A DNA stretch of 64,000 nucleotides, taken from positions 157,020,102 to 157,084,101 of the forward strand of contig NC_091132.1 of assembly GCF_040183065.1 (NCBI RefSeq), read 5' to 3'. The position numbers were made by a program, and so were the translations under genes. The notes beneath the pieces are model-generated. The model was given only the letters and a program-made list of their open reading frames with translations, was not told the DNA's origin and ran no database searches. Shown here piece by piece: positions 11,108 to 22,574 of the stretch. Within the stretch, counting starts at the first letter, position 1, and each line of letters begins with the position of its first letter. The stretch comes from Periplaneta americana (taxonomy: Eukaryota > Arthropoda > Insecta > Blattodea > Blattidae).

Positions 11108-13107
11108 CAGTGGCGGCTCGTGCCGGATAAATTAGGTGAAGGTCAATAGAATTCTAGGTAATTTCCTGGAATCGTTATATAGCCGTGACGTCGCGAATGC
11201 TTTTGTAACCTATACGATGGTCATATTGAATTAATGTAATATATTCACCATTTTCTTAAGTTTTATGAAAAGCACAGCATATAAAATAAACAAATTTTCA
11301 ACATTTTCGGAAGCTACTCCCCTTAATCCCGAAGAATTCACTGTCCCAGCAAAACTTCCGCACAATACATACCACAACATAAAACAACCACAAGTCCCCA
11401 TGACATAAAAAAGACAAAATCTAACACATTTTATACAACACATCAAATTAAAAGAGTACACAAGAAATAGGACCCATAACAAAATTCAAAATCACAATCA
11501 TAATCGTAAACTGTATTCATATTTTAAATCAACTTCGGAACATGCAACTTCCGATATAAGCTTACCTATCCAGTAAAATCAGTAGCTACAATTAAATCAA
11601 AGCAGTATTCTGTTGAACAGAAAACTTACACTTGAACGGAAAAGAAGGGGGCACTAGTAATTTCATCTCTTACAAGTTCATTGATGCATTCAGAAATGCA
11701 ATCAATTATTTCATTTTGAATCGTTTTAGATTTCCCAGAAAGAACCGGTCTAATTTTTTTCATAGTGATTTCTAATTTTCATAGGGCCAATGAAATGAGA
11801 GCCAATAATTCTTTGAAATTCCCCCTGTTCTGTGACGAAATACTCTCATCATGACCGCGGAAAGCCAACTCCTGCTTGCTTAGAAACAATACCGTATCGA
11901 TTGCGGTGTGCATTACCAGTCTATTTAAACATACGATTTCATTAAATTGACTTACGTATAACCTATAACTTTCCTTTAGTGCATCCGCAATGGTGTTCAT
12001 GTTCTTCTGCAGGGCCTTTAATTGCAAAATACATTTAATGTGTTCAGCTGAATCTGCATGGCTGTAAAGACCGCGATTGACATTTCTGAAATCGCAAAAT
12101 CCAGTTGAATTCCAAGCGGGTTTCTTGTTCCCCAGAAGAAGACAAGGCCAACAATACAACTTCTCGTTTTAGTGACTCCCACATAACCAGTTGCAATCGG
12201 CATACCACGAATCTTGAAACTGAATATTGTATGACCGACCACCACTTTTCACTTTTTTCATAGTTATATTAATGTGACTTGTTCTGCGGTATTTTAAAAT
12301 ATCTTGCTTATCTTCTGCACACCAACGAGAGAACGGTGTCTCCAAAAGATTACACACTTAATCGTTTAACGAATTCATGTTTTCATCGCATTAATACACG
12401 TAGTAACACCTTCACACTTCGCTGCACTTATCACAACAAAGAATACGTAAAGCGAAATCGTTGGTCAGCGCGGGTCAAATGTACAACGTAGTTTCAAATG
12501 TTATGCCAACTTTCTTTATTACAGGGTACTCAAATTATTTCAAAATCCATACAAAACATAATATTCAAGAGATGCTAACGTTAAAAAAATACCAAAATAT
12601 ATACGTTATATGCTAAATTTAAACAATATTTAACTTCTTTGTAGAATATTTTATGTTTTCTTATTTAGTTGCAAAATATTACAGTTTACCACCCTGATCC
12701 AATGTTTGGACGAGAGAGAGATTCTGTCTTTCAAGAATAGAGCAAGGAGATGAATGCCTGCTCCACAGACCCTCATAATAGCCTCGCAAAAGGGACCGGT
12801 AATTCATAGTAAGCAACTCGTTGTCATGGCAACCGGGTGTGTTTACTGAAGGCCAAAAGGAAAGTCTCATTCGGACCTTCAGCTGGTCTGCTAGCCACGT
12901 GGCCTGGCTGGTGAGGGGTTCATGTGAAATGCTGCAGTGAACGTTAACTGAGCGGATTAAGCCGAACAAGATATTAAAAAATAGAGCAAAATATGGTTTA
13001 GTGAAGGATTCATTTTATTTTAATTTATTGATAAAATATATTTTATTAAAGCACGAAAAAAGGGGTGAAGGTGGCCTTCATGTACTTCACTTGAATAACC
13101 GCCACTG
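11108..13107 (-). mobile_element. hAT transposon, 2.0 kb, internally decayed
   Basis: The ends are CAGTGGCGGCTCGTG and AATAACCGCCACTG, a 9-bp perfect terminal inverted repeat. An 8-bp TSD TGATATAG/TGATATAA lies at 11100-11107 and 13108-13115, and the empty site TGATATAA is in copy B at 61703-61710. On the minus strand, 11779-12159 encodes 126 residues including YCWPCLLLGNKKPAWNSTGF and SKQELAFRGHDES, typical of hAT transposases of the ZMYM1-like group (TTF-type finger region). Most of the catalytic part is missing. The insertion is specific to copy A. Confidence 0.92.
11779..12159 (-). pseudogene. hAT transposase fragment (TTF-type finger region)
   Basis: A 126-residue minus-strand frame inside the 2.0 kb hAT element. 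It holds a Cys-containing YCWPCLLLGN segment near the N-terminus, a CDFRNVNRGLYSHADSAEHI segment and the SKQELAFRGHDES motif near residues 93-105. A further minus-strand piece at 12018-12245 overlaps in another frame, showing frameshifts. It lacks the C-terminal hATC dimerisation region, so it is not functional. Confidence 0.8.
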
Positions 13108-13359
13108 TGATATAATAGTCTTACATGACGTCACGTATGTCCGAAGATTACATTGCAAGTTTGAAAAACTGTTTTAAAGGAAATGTGGCAATTTGTCTAC
13201 CTAAATAATATTAAAAGCATACTAAAGGGAGTAGTGTAGTGAATAGATTTAATAAACATATAATGACACAATTGATAGTGGATAACTGTAGTAATGCCAT
13301 CATATTGGATACTTGTACAATATTAAGTTAATGAATTAGTGATTTAAGGATTTAATTTT

Positions 13360-13575
13360 TTTTAATTGCTTTATTTAACGACGCCGTAAGTGCCGATGTT
13401 ATATCGGCGTCGCCGGCGTACCGGAATTTTGTTCTCCAGTTCTTTTACATGCCAGTAAATTTACTGACATGAGCGTGTCGCATTTAAGCACATGCCATCG
13501 ACCTGGGCCAAGATCGAACCCGCAACCTCAGGCACAGAAATCTAGGGCTGTACCGACTGCGCCACCCAGGCCGAC
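13360..13575 (-). mobile_element. tRNA-derived SINE (family 2), shared by both copies
   Basis: Read on the minus strand, the head GTCGGCCTGGGTGGCGCAGT carries an A-box-like segment, and GGTTGCGGGTTCGATC is B-box-like. The tail is TTTAAC/TTAAAT-rich. The same insertion is at 61949-62165 with the same flanks, so it predates the duplication. Confidence 0.85.
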
Positions 13576-13655
13576 AATTAATGATCTTCTCGTACCGGTA
13601 TTTGACATATTAACTGTAATCAAGTTAATAGCAAACAAATTAATTCAATTCTACT

Positions 13656-15088
13656 TACTTACTTACAAATGGCTTTTAAGGAACCCGAAGGTTCATTGCC
13701 GCCCTCACATAAGCCCGCCAGCGGTCCCTATCCTGTGCAAGATTAATCCAGTGTCTATCATCATACCCCACCTCCCTCAGATCCATTTTAATATTATCCT
13801 CCCATCTACGTCTCGGCCTCCCTAAAGGTCTTTTTCCCTCCGGTCTCCCAACTAACACTCTATATGTATTTCTGGATTCGCCCATACGTGCTACATGCCC
13901 TGCCCATCTCAAACGTCTGGATTTAATGTTCCTAATTATGTCAGGTGAAGAATACAATGCGTGCAGTTCTGTGTTGTGTAACTTTCTCCATTCTCCTGTA
14001 ACTTCATCCCGCTTAGCCCCAAATATTTTCCTTAGCACCTTATTCTCAAACACCCTGAACCTATGTTCCTCTCTCAGAGTGAGAGTCCAAGTTTCACAAC
14101 CATACAGAAGAACCGGTAATATAACTGTTTTATAAATTCTAACTTTCAGATTTTTCGACAGCAGACTGGATGATAAGAGCTTCTCAACCGAATAATAACA
14201 CGCATTTCCCATATTTATTCTGCGTTTAATTTCCTCCCGAGTGTCATTTATATTTGTTACTGTTGCTCCAAGATATTTGAATTTTTCCACCTCTTCGAAG
14301 GATAAATCTCCAATTTTTATATTTCCATTTCGTACAATATTCTGGTCACGAGACATAATAATATACTTTGTCTTTTCGGGATTTACTTCCAAACCGATCG
14401 CTCTACTTGCTTCAAGTAAAATTTCCGTGTTTTCCCTAATCGTTTGTGTATTTTCTCCTAACATATTCATGTCATCCGCATAGACAAGAAGCTGATGTAA
14501 CCCGTTCAATTCCAAACCCTGCCTGTTATCCTGAACTTTCCTAATGGCATATTCTAGAGCGAAGTTAAAAAGTAAAGGTGATAGTGCATCTCCTTGCTTT
14601 AGCCCGCAGTGAATTGGAAAAGCATCAGATAGAAACTGACCTATACGGACTCTGCTGTACGTTTCACTGAGACACATTTTAATTAATCGAACTAGTTTCT
14701 TGGGAATACCAAATTCAATAAGAATATCATATAATACTTCCCTCTTAACCGAGTCATAAGCCTTTTTGAAATCTATGAATAACTGATGTACTGTACCCTT
14801 ATACTCCCATTTTTTCTCCATTATCTGTCGAATACAAAAAATCTGATCAATAGTCGATCTATTACGCCGAAAACCGCACTGATGATCCCCAATAATTTCA
14901 TCTACGTACGGAGTTAATCTTCTCAAAAGAATATTGGACAAAATTTTGTACGACGTCAACAAAAGTGATATTCCTCGAAAGTTACCACAGTTGGTTTTGT
15001 CCCCCTTTTTAAAAATAGGTACAATTATGGACTCCTTCCATTGTTCTGGTACAATTTCCTTTTCCCAAATAGCAAGTACAAGTTTATA
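13656..15088 (-). mobile_element. 5'-truncated LINE, copy A specific
   Basis: A nine-base TSD AATTCTACT lies at 13647-13655 and 15089-15097, and copy B has the uninterrupted site near 62225-62235. The 3' end (left) carries a TAAG tetranucleotide run instead of a long poly-A, as RTE-like elements do. The element is cut off inside the reverse-transcriptase domain. Confidence 0.92.
13676..15088 (-). CDS. LINE reverse transcriptase, 3' part (RTE-like)
   Basis: An uninterrupted minus-strand frame of about 470 codons ends at 13676. The reverse-transcriptase blocks are in order: [18 protein letters not shown] near residue 35, [11 protein letters not shown] (catalytic Asp about 115), [13 protein letters not shown] about 171, and YADD about 212-215. 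The C-terminal region has LYGCETWTL and [13 protein letters not shown]. The frame is open upstream to 15115, but those last codons read flanking DNA beyond the TSD, so no native start exists. The endonuclease domain is missing through 5' truncation. The open frame suggests a recent insertion. The clade call (RTE-like) is from motif recall. Confidence 0.88.
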   Translation of the reverse strand, partial: YKLVLAIWEKEIVPEQWKESIIVPIFKKGDKTNCGNFRGISLLLTSYKILSNILLRRLTPYVDEIIGDHQCGFRRNRSTIDQIFCIRQIMEKKWEYKGTVHQLFIDFKKAYDSVKREVLYDILIEFGIPKKLVRLIKMCLSETYSRVRIGQFLSDAFPIHCGLKQGDALSPLLFNFALEYAIRKVQDNRQGLELNGLHQLLVYADDMNMLGENTQTIRENTEILLEASRAIGLEVNPEKTKYIIMSRDQNIVRNGNIKIGDLSFEEVEKFKYLGATVTNINDTREEIKRRINMGNACYYSVEKLLSSSLLSKNLKVRIYKTVILPVLLYGCETWTLTLREEHRFRVFENKVLRKIFGAKRDEVTGEWRKLHNTELHALYSSPDIIRNIKSRRLRWAGHVARMGESRNTYRVLVGRPEGKRPLGRPRRRWEDNIKMDLREVGYDDRHWINLAQDRDRWRAYVRAAMNLRVP

Positions 15089-15291
15089 AATTCTACTATA
15101 TAATAATAAAGTCATATGTTTAATTCCATTCGAAGTATTTCATGTTGATTGTACTTAAACATAATTTTTAAGGGTTTGTTCATAAACGAATTCATAGCGT
15201 AATGGGTATGATAGTGATTTACTAAACGAAAGATTCTAGGATATCCCGGCGCATTTAAAGGTAAGTGAGATAGCCCAATCTAATACAAAGT

Positions 15292-15580
15292 AGTAAAAGG
15301 TAAAGGTAAAAGGTATCCCCGTAACATGCCATGAAGGCATTTGGGGGGCATGGAGGTAGAGCCCCATGCTTTCCATGACCTCGGCACTAGAATGAGGTGG
15401 TGTGGTCGGCACCACGCTCTGACCGCCTTTAACCCCCGGGAAAGACCCGGTACTCAAATTTTATAGGAGGCTGAGTGAACCTCGGGGCCGTTCTGAATGT
15501 TTGGCAACGAGAAAAAATCCTGTCACCACCTGGGATCGAACCCCGGACCTTCCAGTCCTTAGCCAGCTGCTCTACCAACT
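15292..15580 (-). mobile_element. tRNA-derived SINE (family 3), copy A specific
   Basis: On the minus strand the head AGTTGGTAGAGCAGCTGGCT (A box) and GGGGTTCGATCCCAGG (B box) is followed by a body with TTGCCAAACATTCAGAAC and GGGGCTCTACCTCC, and a tail of AAGGTAAAGG-type repeats (TTTACC on this strand). Copy B (62425-62440) lacks it. Confidence 0.85.
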
Positions 15581-16232
15581 AAGTAGAATAAAGTAAGTTG
15601 CGGGAAAAGAGAGAAGTAGAGCAATATATGTGAGGAAGAAAGATCAGTGATATGGTGTAGGGTGGGAGAAAGGAAACCAGCGGTAACCCCTGATTACATT
15701 AATATTTGGAAGTATTTCCATCGTACATGACGTGATATATCGCATCATCGATCTTCTATTGCAATGAAAAATGAGTAATTATTTGATTTTACCGATTACC
15801 TACTATCAGCGCTTACTATTAATAGTTTTAATAAGTAATATTAGAAGAAAAATTATGCTAAAAATTATTACAAGGAAGAATAAAGTATGAAATTTATTTA
15901 CAGCCATTCTGAACCTCGATCGTCTGTCTGAAACCATTACTTCCCTTTCACGGCATCACTGATCTCTGTGCTTGATTTGTTCCTATTGCAATAAAGTTTT
16001 GGTATGTGTTGCCTGCGTTCCCGGTGTTCGACTTTCGTACAAGTGCAGTAAATAACGTTGATGAGGTAAGTTACAATTATCAGTTTTAAGAGATATTACG
16101 AATTTAAACGTACTTAAGTTAATATATGTTTTTACTTTTCAATACGATTGTCATTCCAGTTCTGTTATTGTTGCATAACTATTATTGGTAACTTGTATAA
16201 GGTATGTGACAAGGTTAGTGGGTTAGTTGAGG

Positions 16233-18118
16233 CACTGCCATCGTGATCTAATACAGGCCGTAAGGCAGACCACGTGACTCCCTTAACAGCTGATCGCGAA
16301 AGGCGGTCTTTCAACCATATGACTTAGTTGCAGTGCATGAAGAATAACATATATTTCTCTGAAATGCAGTGTAATTACGTCAGTAAAATTTTAAACAGTG
16401 ATTGTGAGACACTTGAGACACAATTTACTTGCAATTTAAGGTATAATATTATTTTTGGTGTGAAAATTACGTTGTTGCAGGCAAAGTTCGTATGTGTAAT
16501 ACCTGCCTTTATTTCGATTAAATATTGCGCCCTTATGTGGTTAAGTGAAATTTTGGTCTTATAAACAGTAGGCTAAATATGTGTAATAATATATACCTGA
16601 AAGTGAAACATTGACTGGCATGTAAAGTAAGTTGTGATTAGGCCTAAGTGCAGCGTTACCGATGTTACTCTTGTCTAATCCATTATTGTTAGTTTACCGT
16701 ATTTGTCTTATTAAATTTAAATTATTGCGCCCTTTTTATTTGTGAATAACCTACATTATACGAGTAAATAATACGACGTTTGATAATATACACAATTTGA
16801 ACTTAAAACGAGATACATATAGTATATTACGAAAAATTATACCCTATAGTTTTCATTACTGTTACAGTATCTAGAATTGTAATTAGTTGAAATAAAGCAC
16901 TCATGCTTCATTACGAAATTCTTGCACATTCATTTATGCACGTTTCAACAATTTTTAGTTGCATCGCACGCATATTTTAATGTATTGAAGTTATAGGTTA
17001 TGTTTATTCTATCAGTACTTGCCTTATTTCCATATTCGCAATTATGCATTATAATTAAGCATAACGCTACGTATAACTCATAAATGCAATTTGTCTACAC
17101 TTCAATTGTATTTATTCGTTTCAGACGGTACTCCAGTCTGAAGTCTGATTAGTTTAATATGTTACTAGGGCTAAACTAGCGCTGAGGTAGTTCCCTTCGT
17201 ATTCATACATCTTGCATATACAAATTAGTTCGGTTCGTTCAGGATTTTAATATGCCTTGCTTATAGGATCAAATGCATCTCCACAAAAAATAAATTCAGC
17301 TGTTTTCAGTTCAGAAATTACCGGAACTATACCTCAGCGCTACTAAGTAATATGACGTATGTACATTTCATAGGAGGGACTGTGGTGAATTTTCTACCTA
17401 TAAGTAAGGACGGTAACCGTGTTCTGAAGTTTATCCTAAAAAATATATTCTTCTTTATTAAATCTCAAAACCGTTTTCGTTCTCAACTTAAGCCTAAAAT
17501 GTTGACGCAGATAGGTTATGTTAACATGATAAATTCTCTTCACATAAAAATAACACAGTTTTATTTATTATTCCTGCCACATTATGCAACACATTAATGG
17601 AACTTATGCACATATTACATTGAATAAAAATTTAATTGTATTATTTATTTGTTCCCTACTATACTGGGTTATAATGAATTGTATTTATCTAACCTACCAG
17701 ATTAACACACAACTGTACATACACTAATTTCATAGGAGGGACTGTGGTAAATTTTGTACCTACAAGTAAGGAAGGTAGATGTGCTAAATTAAAATCACAA
17801 TATAAATAATTCTTCTTTATTAAATCTCAAAATAGCTTCCATTCCAAACTTAAAATGTTGATGCAACCAGGTTATGTTACCATGTAAAACTCCGTTCACA
17901 TTAAAATAACACAGTTTTGTAATTATTTCTGCAACATATTATGCAGTAAGAAGTGTGAAGGGGTCTTATACACACATTACACTAAATAAAATTGAGCGCT
18001 GACACGCATTAAAGTAATATATTTCACTCAGCTCCATATACTCAAATAGAAAAGCCCGACTCATCGAGTGACGTCACACAACCTACATTACGGCCTGGTC
18101 TAGATCACGATGGCAGTG
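16233..18118. mobile_element. Nonautonomous P-like element, 1.9 kb
   Basis: The termini are inverted repeats sharing CACTGCCATCGTGATCTA and then ACAGGCCGTAA/CCAGGCCGTAA, about 28 bp imperfect. A 7-bp TSD GTTGAGG lies at 16226-16232 and 18119-18125. A CA-starting TIR of about 30 bp with a 7-8 bp TSD fits the P superfamily, and a THAP-bearing element with the same geometry is at 29288. It has no transposase frame. Two diverged direct copies of about 270 bp (17350-17625 and 17725-17995) fill its right half. It is absent from copy B. Confidence 0.7.
17350..17995 (+). repeat. Internal direct duplication in the P-like element
   Basis: Both copies contain CATAGGAGGGACTGTGGT, then TTCTTCTTTATTAAATCTCA and AATAACACAGTTTT, spaced about 370 bp apart. 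Confidence 0.8.
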
Positions 18119-18198
18119 GTTGAGGTGATATCTAAGTGACGTGAGGCCCAGGATCTCAAATAACTGAAATCTTTTCACATATTTGTCGGGCACACGTC

Positions 18199-18324
18199 AC
18201 TTAGATTTCTCCTGAACTAATCCACTAACCTTTAGATTTCTCCTGAACTAATCCACTAACCTTTAGATTTCTCCCGAACTAATCCACTAACCTTTAGATT
18301 TCTCCTGAACTAATCCACTAACCT
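18199..18324 (+). repeat. 31-bp tandem array (about 4 units)
   Basis: The unit is CCTTTAGATTTCTCCTGAAC plus TAATCCACTAA. Copy B has a single unit at 63077-63108, so the array expanded in copy A only. There are no spacers. Confidence 0.95.
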
Positions 18325-19163
18325 TGTCGCATATCTTGTAAAAGACCGGCGGCCCCTTGCTAATTAGTAATTACCAACTACCGTGTGTCACAGAAGTCAG
18401 TTGGCAAATGGGAAACTTTACTCTAATTGGAAATACAATTGTATATAGCAGAGATTCTCAACCTTTGAGAGACCGCGGCCCGATAAATTATTTTTCTGTA
18501 AGACGAATATACTCTTAAATGCCTTTCCAATTTTCTTAAAGTTCACACATTCAATTAACGTAAGCATTAATAAATAAGTATGGCCACAGTCTAGTATAGA
18601 CAGTCACAAAGCATGAGTTCTTGAAGGTACTAGGAACAATAGATTGTGCCGGTGTTATTTCGCATTGACTGTAATGAGGCGATAGTAGCGACCCTAGTGG
18701 TTAGCAACTATCTATGGATGCTTATTCCTTACGTATTGAACTTCGTGGCTGTATATACTTGGCTGTGGTATGGCGTAATCTTAAGACATAAAGAATTCTG
18801 GAACAGTATGAAAACTGTGACTTCTTTACAAATAATTTAATTCTGAATCACTGGATTAATGAAATTTTGTAGCATATTGTTGTTTCCTCGAGCCATTATA
18901 ATTAATTTATGCTAATTTTCATTAACAGATCTCTTTGTGAACACCAAAAGCTTGTAACATTTATGACTTTTCTCACTGTGTTGTTAAATTGGTTTTCATT
19001 AGGCCTATATTGGTTGGAAACGGGAAAGATAATGGGAAGAATGATTTTGCACTGTAACTCACCACCGACGTAAGCTGAGCAGTGGAAGCAGCAGAAAGGT
19101 GTCAACATATTGGCGAAACATACAGGCCTACACATGAAAATTATTTGTATGTTAAATATTTAC

Positions 19164-19920
19164 GTTGGTATAAGGGAAACTATGACTTATATGGGACGCA
19201 ATTAGACAAATTAGTAACTTTTCTCCTATCTAATATATTTTCGTGAAATTGTATACAGTATTTACACGTAGTTTTGTTTACAAACTCTGATGACGTTGGT
19301 ATATTGGGAACTACCGTAAACTGGCGTTACTTTGAACACAAAGGAAACTTTGATCATTTTTTTCAGAAAATCATATTTAGGTTTCTACATGCTGCACTTG
19401 TTATAGATGGAGGTAAATTATCATAAAATCATTCTCATACCAAATTTACTTCCATCTATAACAAGTGCTGCATGTAGAAACCTAAATATGATTTTCTGAA
19501 AAAATGTTCAAAGTTACCCCAGTTTACGGTATCCCTTATAGGAGGATGCATTTAGACAAAATTAGTAACTTTTCTCCGATGTAACAGATTTTTATGAAAT
19601 TTTACACAGTAGTTACAAGTAGTACATTTGTTTTGTATACAAGCTGTGATGACGTTGGTATAAGGGAAACTGCCACTTATAGGAGGATGCATTTAGACAA
19701 AATTAGTAACGTTTGTCCTACCTAAAAGATGTTGATGAAACTTTATACACTAGTTACAGGTAGTACATTTGTTTTGTATACAAACTCTGATTAGGTTGGT
19801 ATAAGGGGAACTGTCACTTATAGGGGGATGCATTTAGACAAAATTAGTAACTTTTCTCCGATCTAACAGATTTTTATGAAATTTTACACAGTAGCTACAG
19901 GTAGTACATTTGTTTCGTAA
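19164..19920 (+). repeat. Minisatellite of about 131-141 bp units
   Basis: Units start GTTGGTATAAGGG at 19164, 19295, 19654 and 19795 and carry GCATTTAGACAAAATTAGTA and GTAGTACATTTGTTT. The second unit is interrupted by the palindromic element at 19314-19529. Copy B shows the first unit at 63942 before the window ends. Confidence 0.88.
19314..19529. mobile_element. Palindromic MITE with TA target site
   Basis: Nearly the whole element is one inverted repeat: CCGTAAACTGGCGTTACTTT at the left, and its complement in the right arm ending AAGTTACCCCAGTTTACGG, with arms near 95 bp around a short loop at about 19412-19440. It is flanked by TA on both sides (19312-19313 and 19530-19531), as for Tc1/mariner-type MITEs. 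Confidence 0.88.
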
Positions 19921-20860
19921 ACTATCACTAATTCTCTGGATTGTCTTTGTTTCGACCTCATACTTGCTGTAATGGAAAAGCTCTGTTGAGCAGCCACGAC
20001 TATTTCAAAGAATAAGTTTTCTCTAAATTGTCATTACTATTACGATGAGAACCTAATTTAATAAGTAGCTCCTAAGCCAATGTTCATTTCGTTAAAGAAA
20101 ACTCATATGCTTTATCCTCTTGCTCTCCAACGATAAATTATCTTATGGGGGAAAAAATGTAATAGTTTAAGTACTATTGCACCTTTTGGGCACTCGGGAA
20201 GCTCATCTGATATATAATTAACAATCTCTCACCTTGCATTCTGCGAATTGTAGCAGATTCGGTTCTCAGATATTTAAATAACTACAACGAGAAGAATTGC
20301 ACTACTGCACCTGGAAAGAATAGTGCGCATAATTTATTACTTCCGCAAATCTGCGCACCTTAAGACTTCATTTAAAATAGCGATAATTATTGGAGGAAGT
20401 GAAAAGAAAATCATTTTGGGACGGAAGAAAGGGTGTTTTTTTCTCTACTTTAGCCAAGTGTGCACTCAATGGTTATATTTATATTTTGTCTCGTGTCCAT
20501 TCATGCTAATCTGACATGTTATAACAATATTAAATGTAACAAAAACAAACTTTATTACATATCTAAAGAACCACTTGACATGTTGATATCAAATATGATA
20601 GGAATCGACCACTTACAACAGAGTTACAGCACAAAGAAAAGGGTAGACTCGAGACACTTGCTGAGTAAGAACGCTGCATGGTCGAAATGTGGCATGTTAC
20701 TATCTTCTTACCTCACTCTGCAGCCACCTACACTGATTAAGATAATCAATTGAGTGTTACTCAGTTATATAGGAAAAGTAAAAATTAAGGGTTTTATTTT
20801 ATTTTTTGACATGTCATTTTTCTACATTTTTCCTCGTAAATATGGATTTTGGAGCACTGT
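19921..20860. other. AT-rich flank without recognised feature
   Basis: Short open frames only. I see no domain, repeat or RNA feature I can support. Confidence 0.5.
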
Positions 20861-20867
20861 GCAGCTG

Positions 20868-20940
20868 TCCATTGCTAATTAGTAATTACCATAAGTCAGT
20901 TGACAAATGGGAAACATTACTTTAATTGAAAATACAGTAG
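20868..20940 (+). repeat. Second copy of a flank segment
   Basis: TTGCTAATTAGTAATTACCA, then CAGTTGACAAATGGGAAAC, repeats the sequence at 18357-18440 (also at 63138-63225). It probably marks part of a dispersed repeat or the duplication edge. Confidence 0.7.
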
Positions 20941-21440
20941 TGTAAGTACAGTATGTTTATTACTGCAGATGTTCAGAATGTGCTTCATTTACTTGAAGAC
21001 AGTGTCTCTCCCGATGGTCACATTCTTCCGTTATGCTTAAAAGTGTTGCAGGTGGGATATGCTGGATAACATAGGTGATCCTTCACTTCAAGTCATATAT
21101 TATATAGATGTAGGTTTTGTGTGAAAAAACGCTGTTTCACAAATCACCATAGAAATAAATAAGAGGTGTGAGGTCTGGTGACCGTGAAGGCCGTGACAGT
21201 TCCAACCTAGTGTACACCGAACATCTCATTTAGTTTCTGGCGAACTTTTAGAGCATAATGTGCCATGCTCCTATCTGTTGAAACCACATTCTTATTCGTT
21301 TGTTCAGTGACAAGTCTTACAGCAACTCCATTATAGTGCTGTCGACTAAGTCCCTATATGTGTCTCGGTTAGATTTCAGTCAAATATGGTCCCACAACCA
21401 TATTACCTAGTATTCCAAACCACATCATAACTTTTGAAGC
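20940..21440 (-). pseudogene. Decayed Tc1/mariner-type transposase fragment
   Basis: Minus-strand translation gives, across stops and frame shifts, a PDL-like TVTRPHTSYLFLW segment, VKQRFFTQNLHLYN, and a tail resembling the usual C-terminal EAHSEHL end. This order matches the last third of DDE_3-type insect transposases (an RSPDLTPLDFFLWG-like block followed by VY-TKP). It is heavily mutated and the ends are not defined. Confidence 0.5.
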
Positions 21441-21868
21441 AACAGGGTTGTAAATTCTGACACGCGAGAAGTTAATGAGATGGTATTTAAAAGTGGATAA
21501 TAGTTAAAGCATTGTTTTGAAAGTATTCTTGAATTCTCCCTCATTGATTACTAATTTGGGTGACATCGTGAGAAAGAGTAGTGTTTATTCAATGAAGCAT
21601 ATGAGCGCACTTACCCACACAAACGCACTCCTCCAATTGATTCTATAGAGAAATGGGATCTCATTTTGTACACGAGGAGTCTGCATATCCAATTCATAGC
21701 GACTTACCGCTAATATCAACATGTCTTACATTCCTGCGTATAGCAGATAATTTGTTCAGAACAAGTTCAGAGTATTCAGCAAACTATGTTACAACCGCTG
21801 TAAATAAGACTCTTGTAATATCTTACATCCTGCAGATGAATGTCAATCTCTATAAATTCCTGTTTCAG

Positions 21869-21954
21869 TAGAGATGGATGTGATAAAGATGGAACCCGAC
21901 ATCAACCCATTGCCTATGCAGACAAGTGATGCAGAAAAGAAGCCCTTATCAGAG
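21869..21954 (+). CDS. C2H2 zinc-finger gene B, first coding exon
   Basis: The acceptor TGTTTCAG ends at 21868, so an untranslated exon lies upstream. The ATG is at 21874. The 27 codons (MDVIKMEPDINPLPMQTSDA, then EKKPLSE) end in phase 0 at the donor GTAAAT (21955). The start was chosen because it is the first ATG after the acceptor, it opens a phase-0 exon that joins the 138-nt exon in frame, and, from memory, an MDVIKMEP-type start is typical of a large zinc-finger family in cockroach-like insects. VIKMEP is a possible SUMO-acceptor-like motif (psi-K-x-E), an inference only. A TIR element begins 20 bases past the donor. Confidence 0.82.
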
Positions 21955-22574
21955 GTAAATGAACAGTGATATTATGGTCTGTCCAAAACTACTTCCGACC
22001 TCACAAATGGCAACCATTCAAATCAACCAATCACGAGAGACGCGTAACCATGGTAACAGGACGGTGTTTCCGTGTCTGTGTTTTCAAGTTGCACGTGAAT
22101 ACTGTGGCCCAGTGGTGAATATAGTACCCAGAATGACTTTGAGTTGGCTGGTTTGCGCGTGCTTTGTGTGAATTAAAAATATTATTTAGTTGTATTGTTG
22201 TTTTCGTGTATCGATAATTATTGTGTTTAAATTATATAAGACATGTTATCTTCGTTGTTATTGGTGGAATGTGCGACTAGTGTGTGTTTTCTAGTTTCTG
22301 CGAGGTTTTCTAAAGAGGTGACTTGTGCAATGTCGGAAGGAAAAAAAGGTAGGCGGGGAACAAAGAATATTGGACAAGGTGCCCCATTAAAGAGTCAGCG
22401 CGAGAGAAGGTGTGTAATGTAAGAGAGTATTTTGAGAAGGAAAAAGATATTTGCGGACCTCTTTTACCGTTGGCGCAAGCCATAATGAGAACTACTGCTT
22501 GTGTTAAAATTAATAAGAGCAATGTTATTGATATTGGAAAAGAAATATGCCGTGTAGATTTTTCATCATAAATA

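Larger units (their letters stand above)
16197..18340. repeat. Foldback repeat, copy A, split by a P-like element
   Basis: The left arm starts ATAAGGTATGTGACAAGGTT at 16197 and resumes after the insertion at 18119. The right arm is its inverse and ends CATATCTTGTA at 18340. The unsplit version is 62967-63122 in copy B, about 156 bp with arms of roughly 65 bp. In A the right arm has also gained a 31-bp tandem array. Confidence 0.8.
2005..19290 (+). repeat. Paralogous segment, copy A of the tandem duplication
   Basis: Gene A exons, introns and 3' flank match copy B (about 24.7-64 kb) in the same order and strand. Clear pairs are 4534-4607 with 46085-46167, 6693-8260 with 55801-57360, 8270-11107 with 58709-61702, 13108-13646 with 61703-62230, and 18119-19290 with 63001-64000. 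By eye the flanks are roughly 90-95% identical. Insertions unique to A include the SINE at 3991, the hAT at 11108, the LINE at 13656, the SINE at 15292 and the P-like element at 16233. Confidence 0.9.

Noticed and set aside
18199-18324. Regular short repeats resembling a CRISPR array
   Set aside because: Units are contiguous without spacers, the genome is eukaryotic, and the paralog has one unit.
18453-18490. hAT element end (CAGAGATTCTCAACCTTTGA)
   Set aside because: No matching opposite terminus or TSD found within reach; may be a fragment only.
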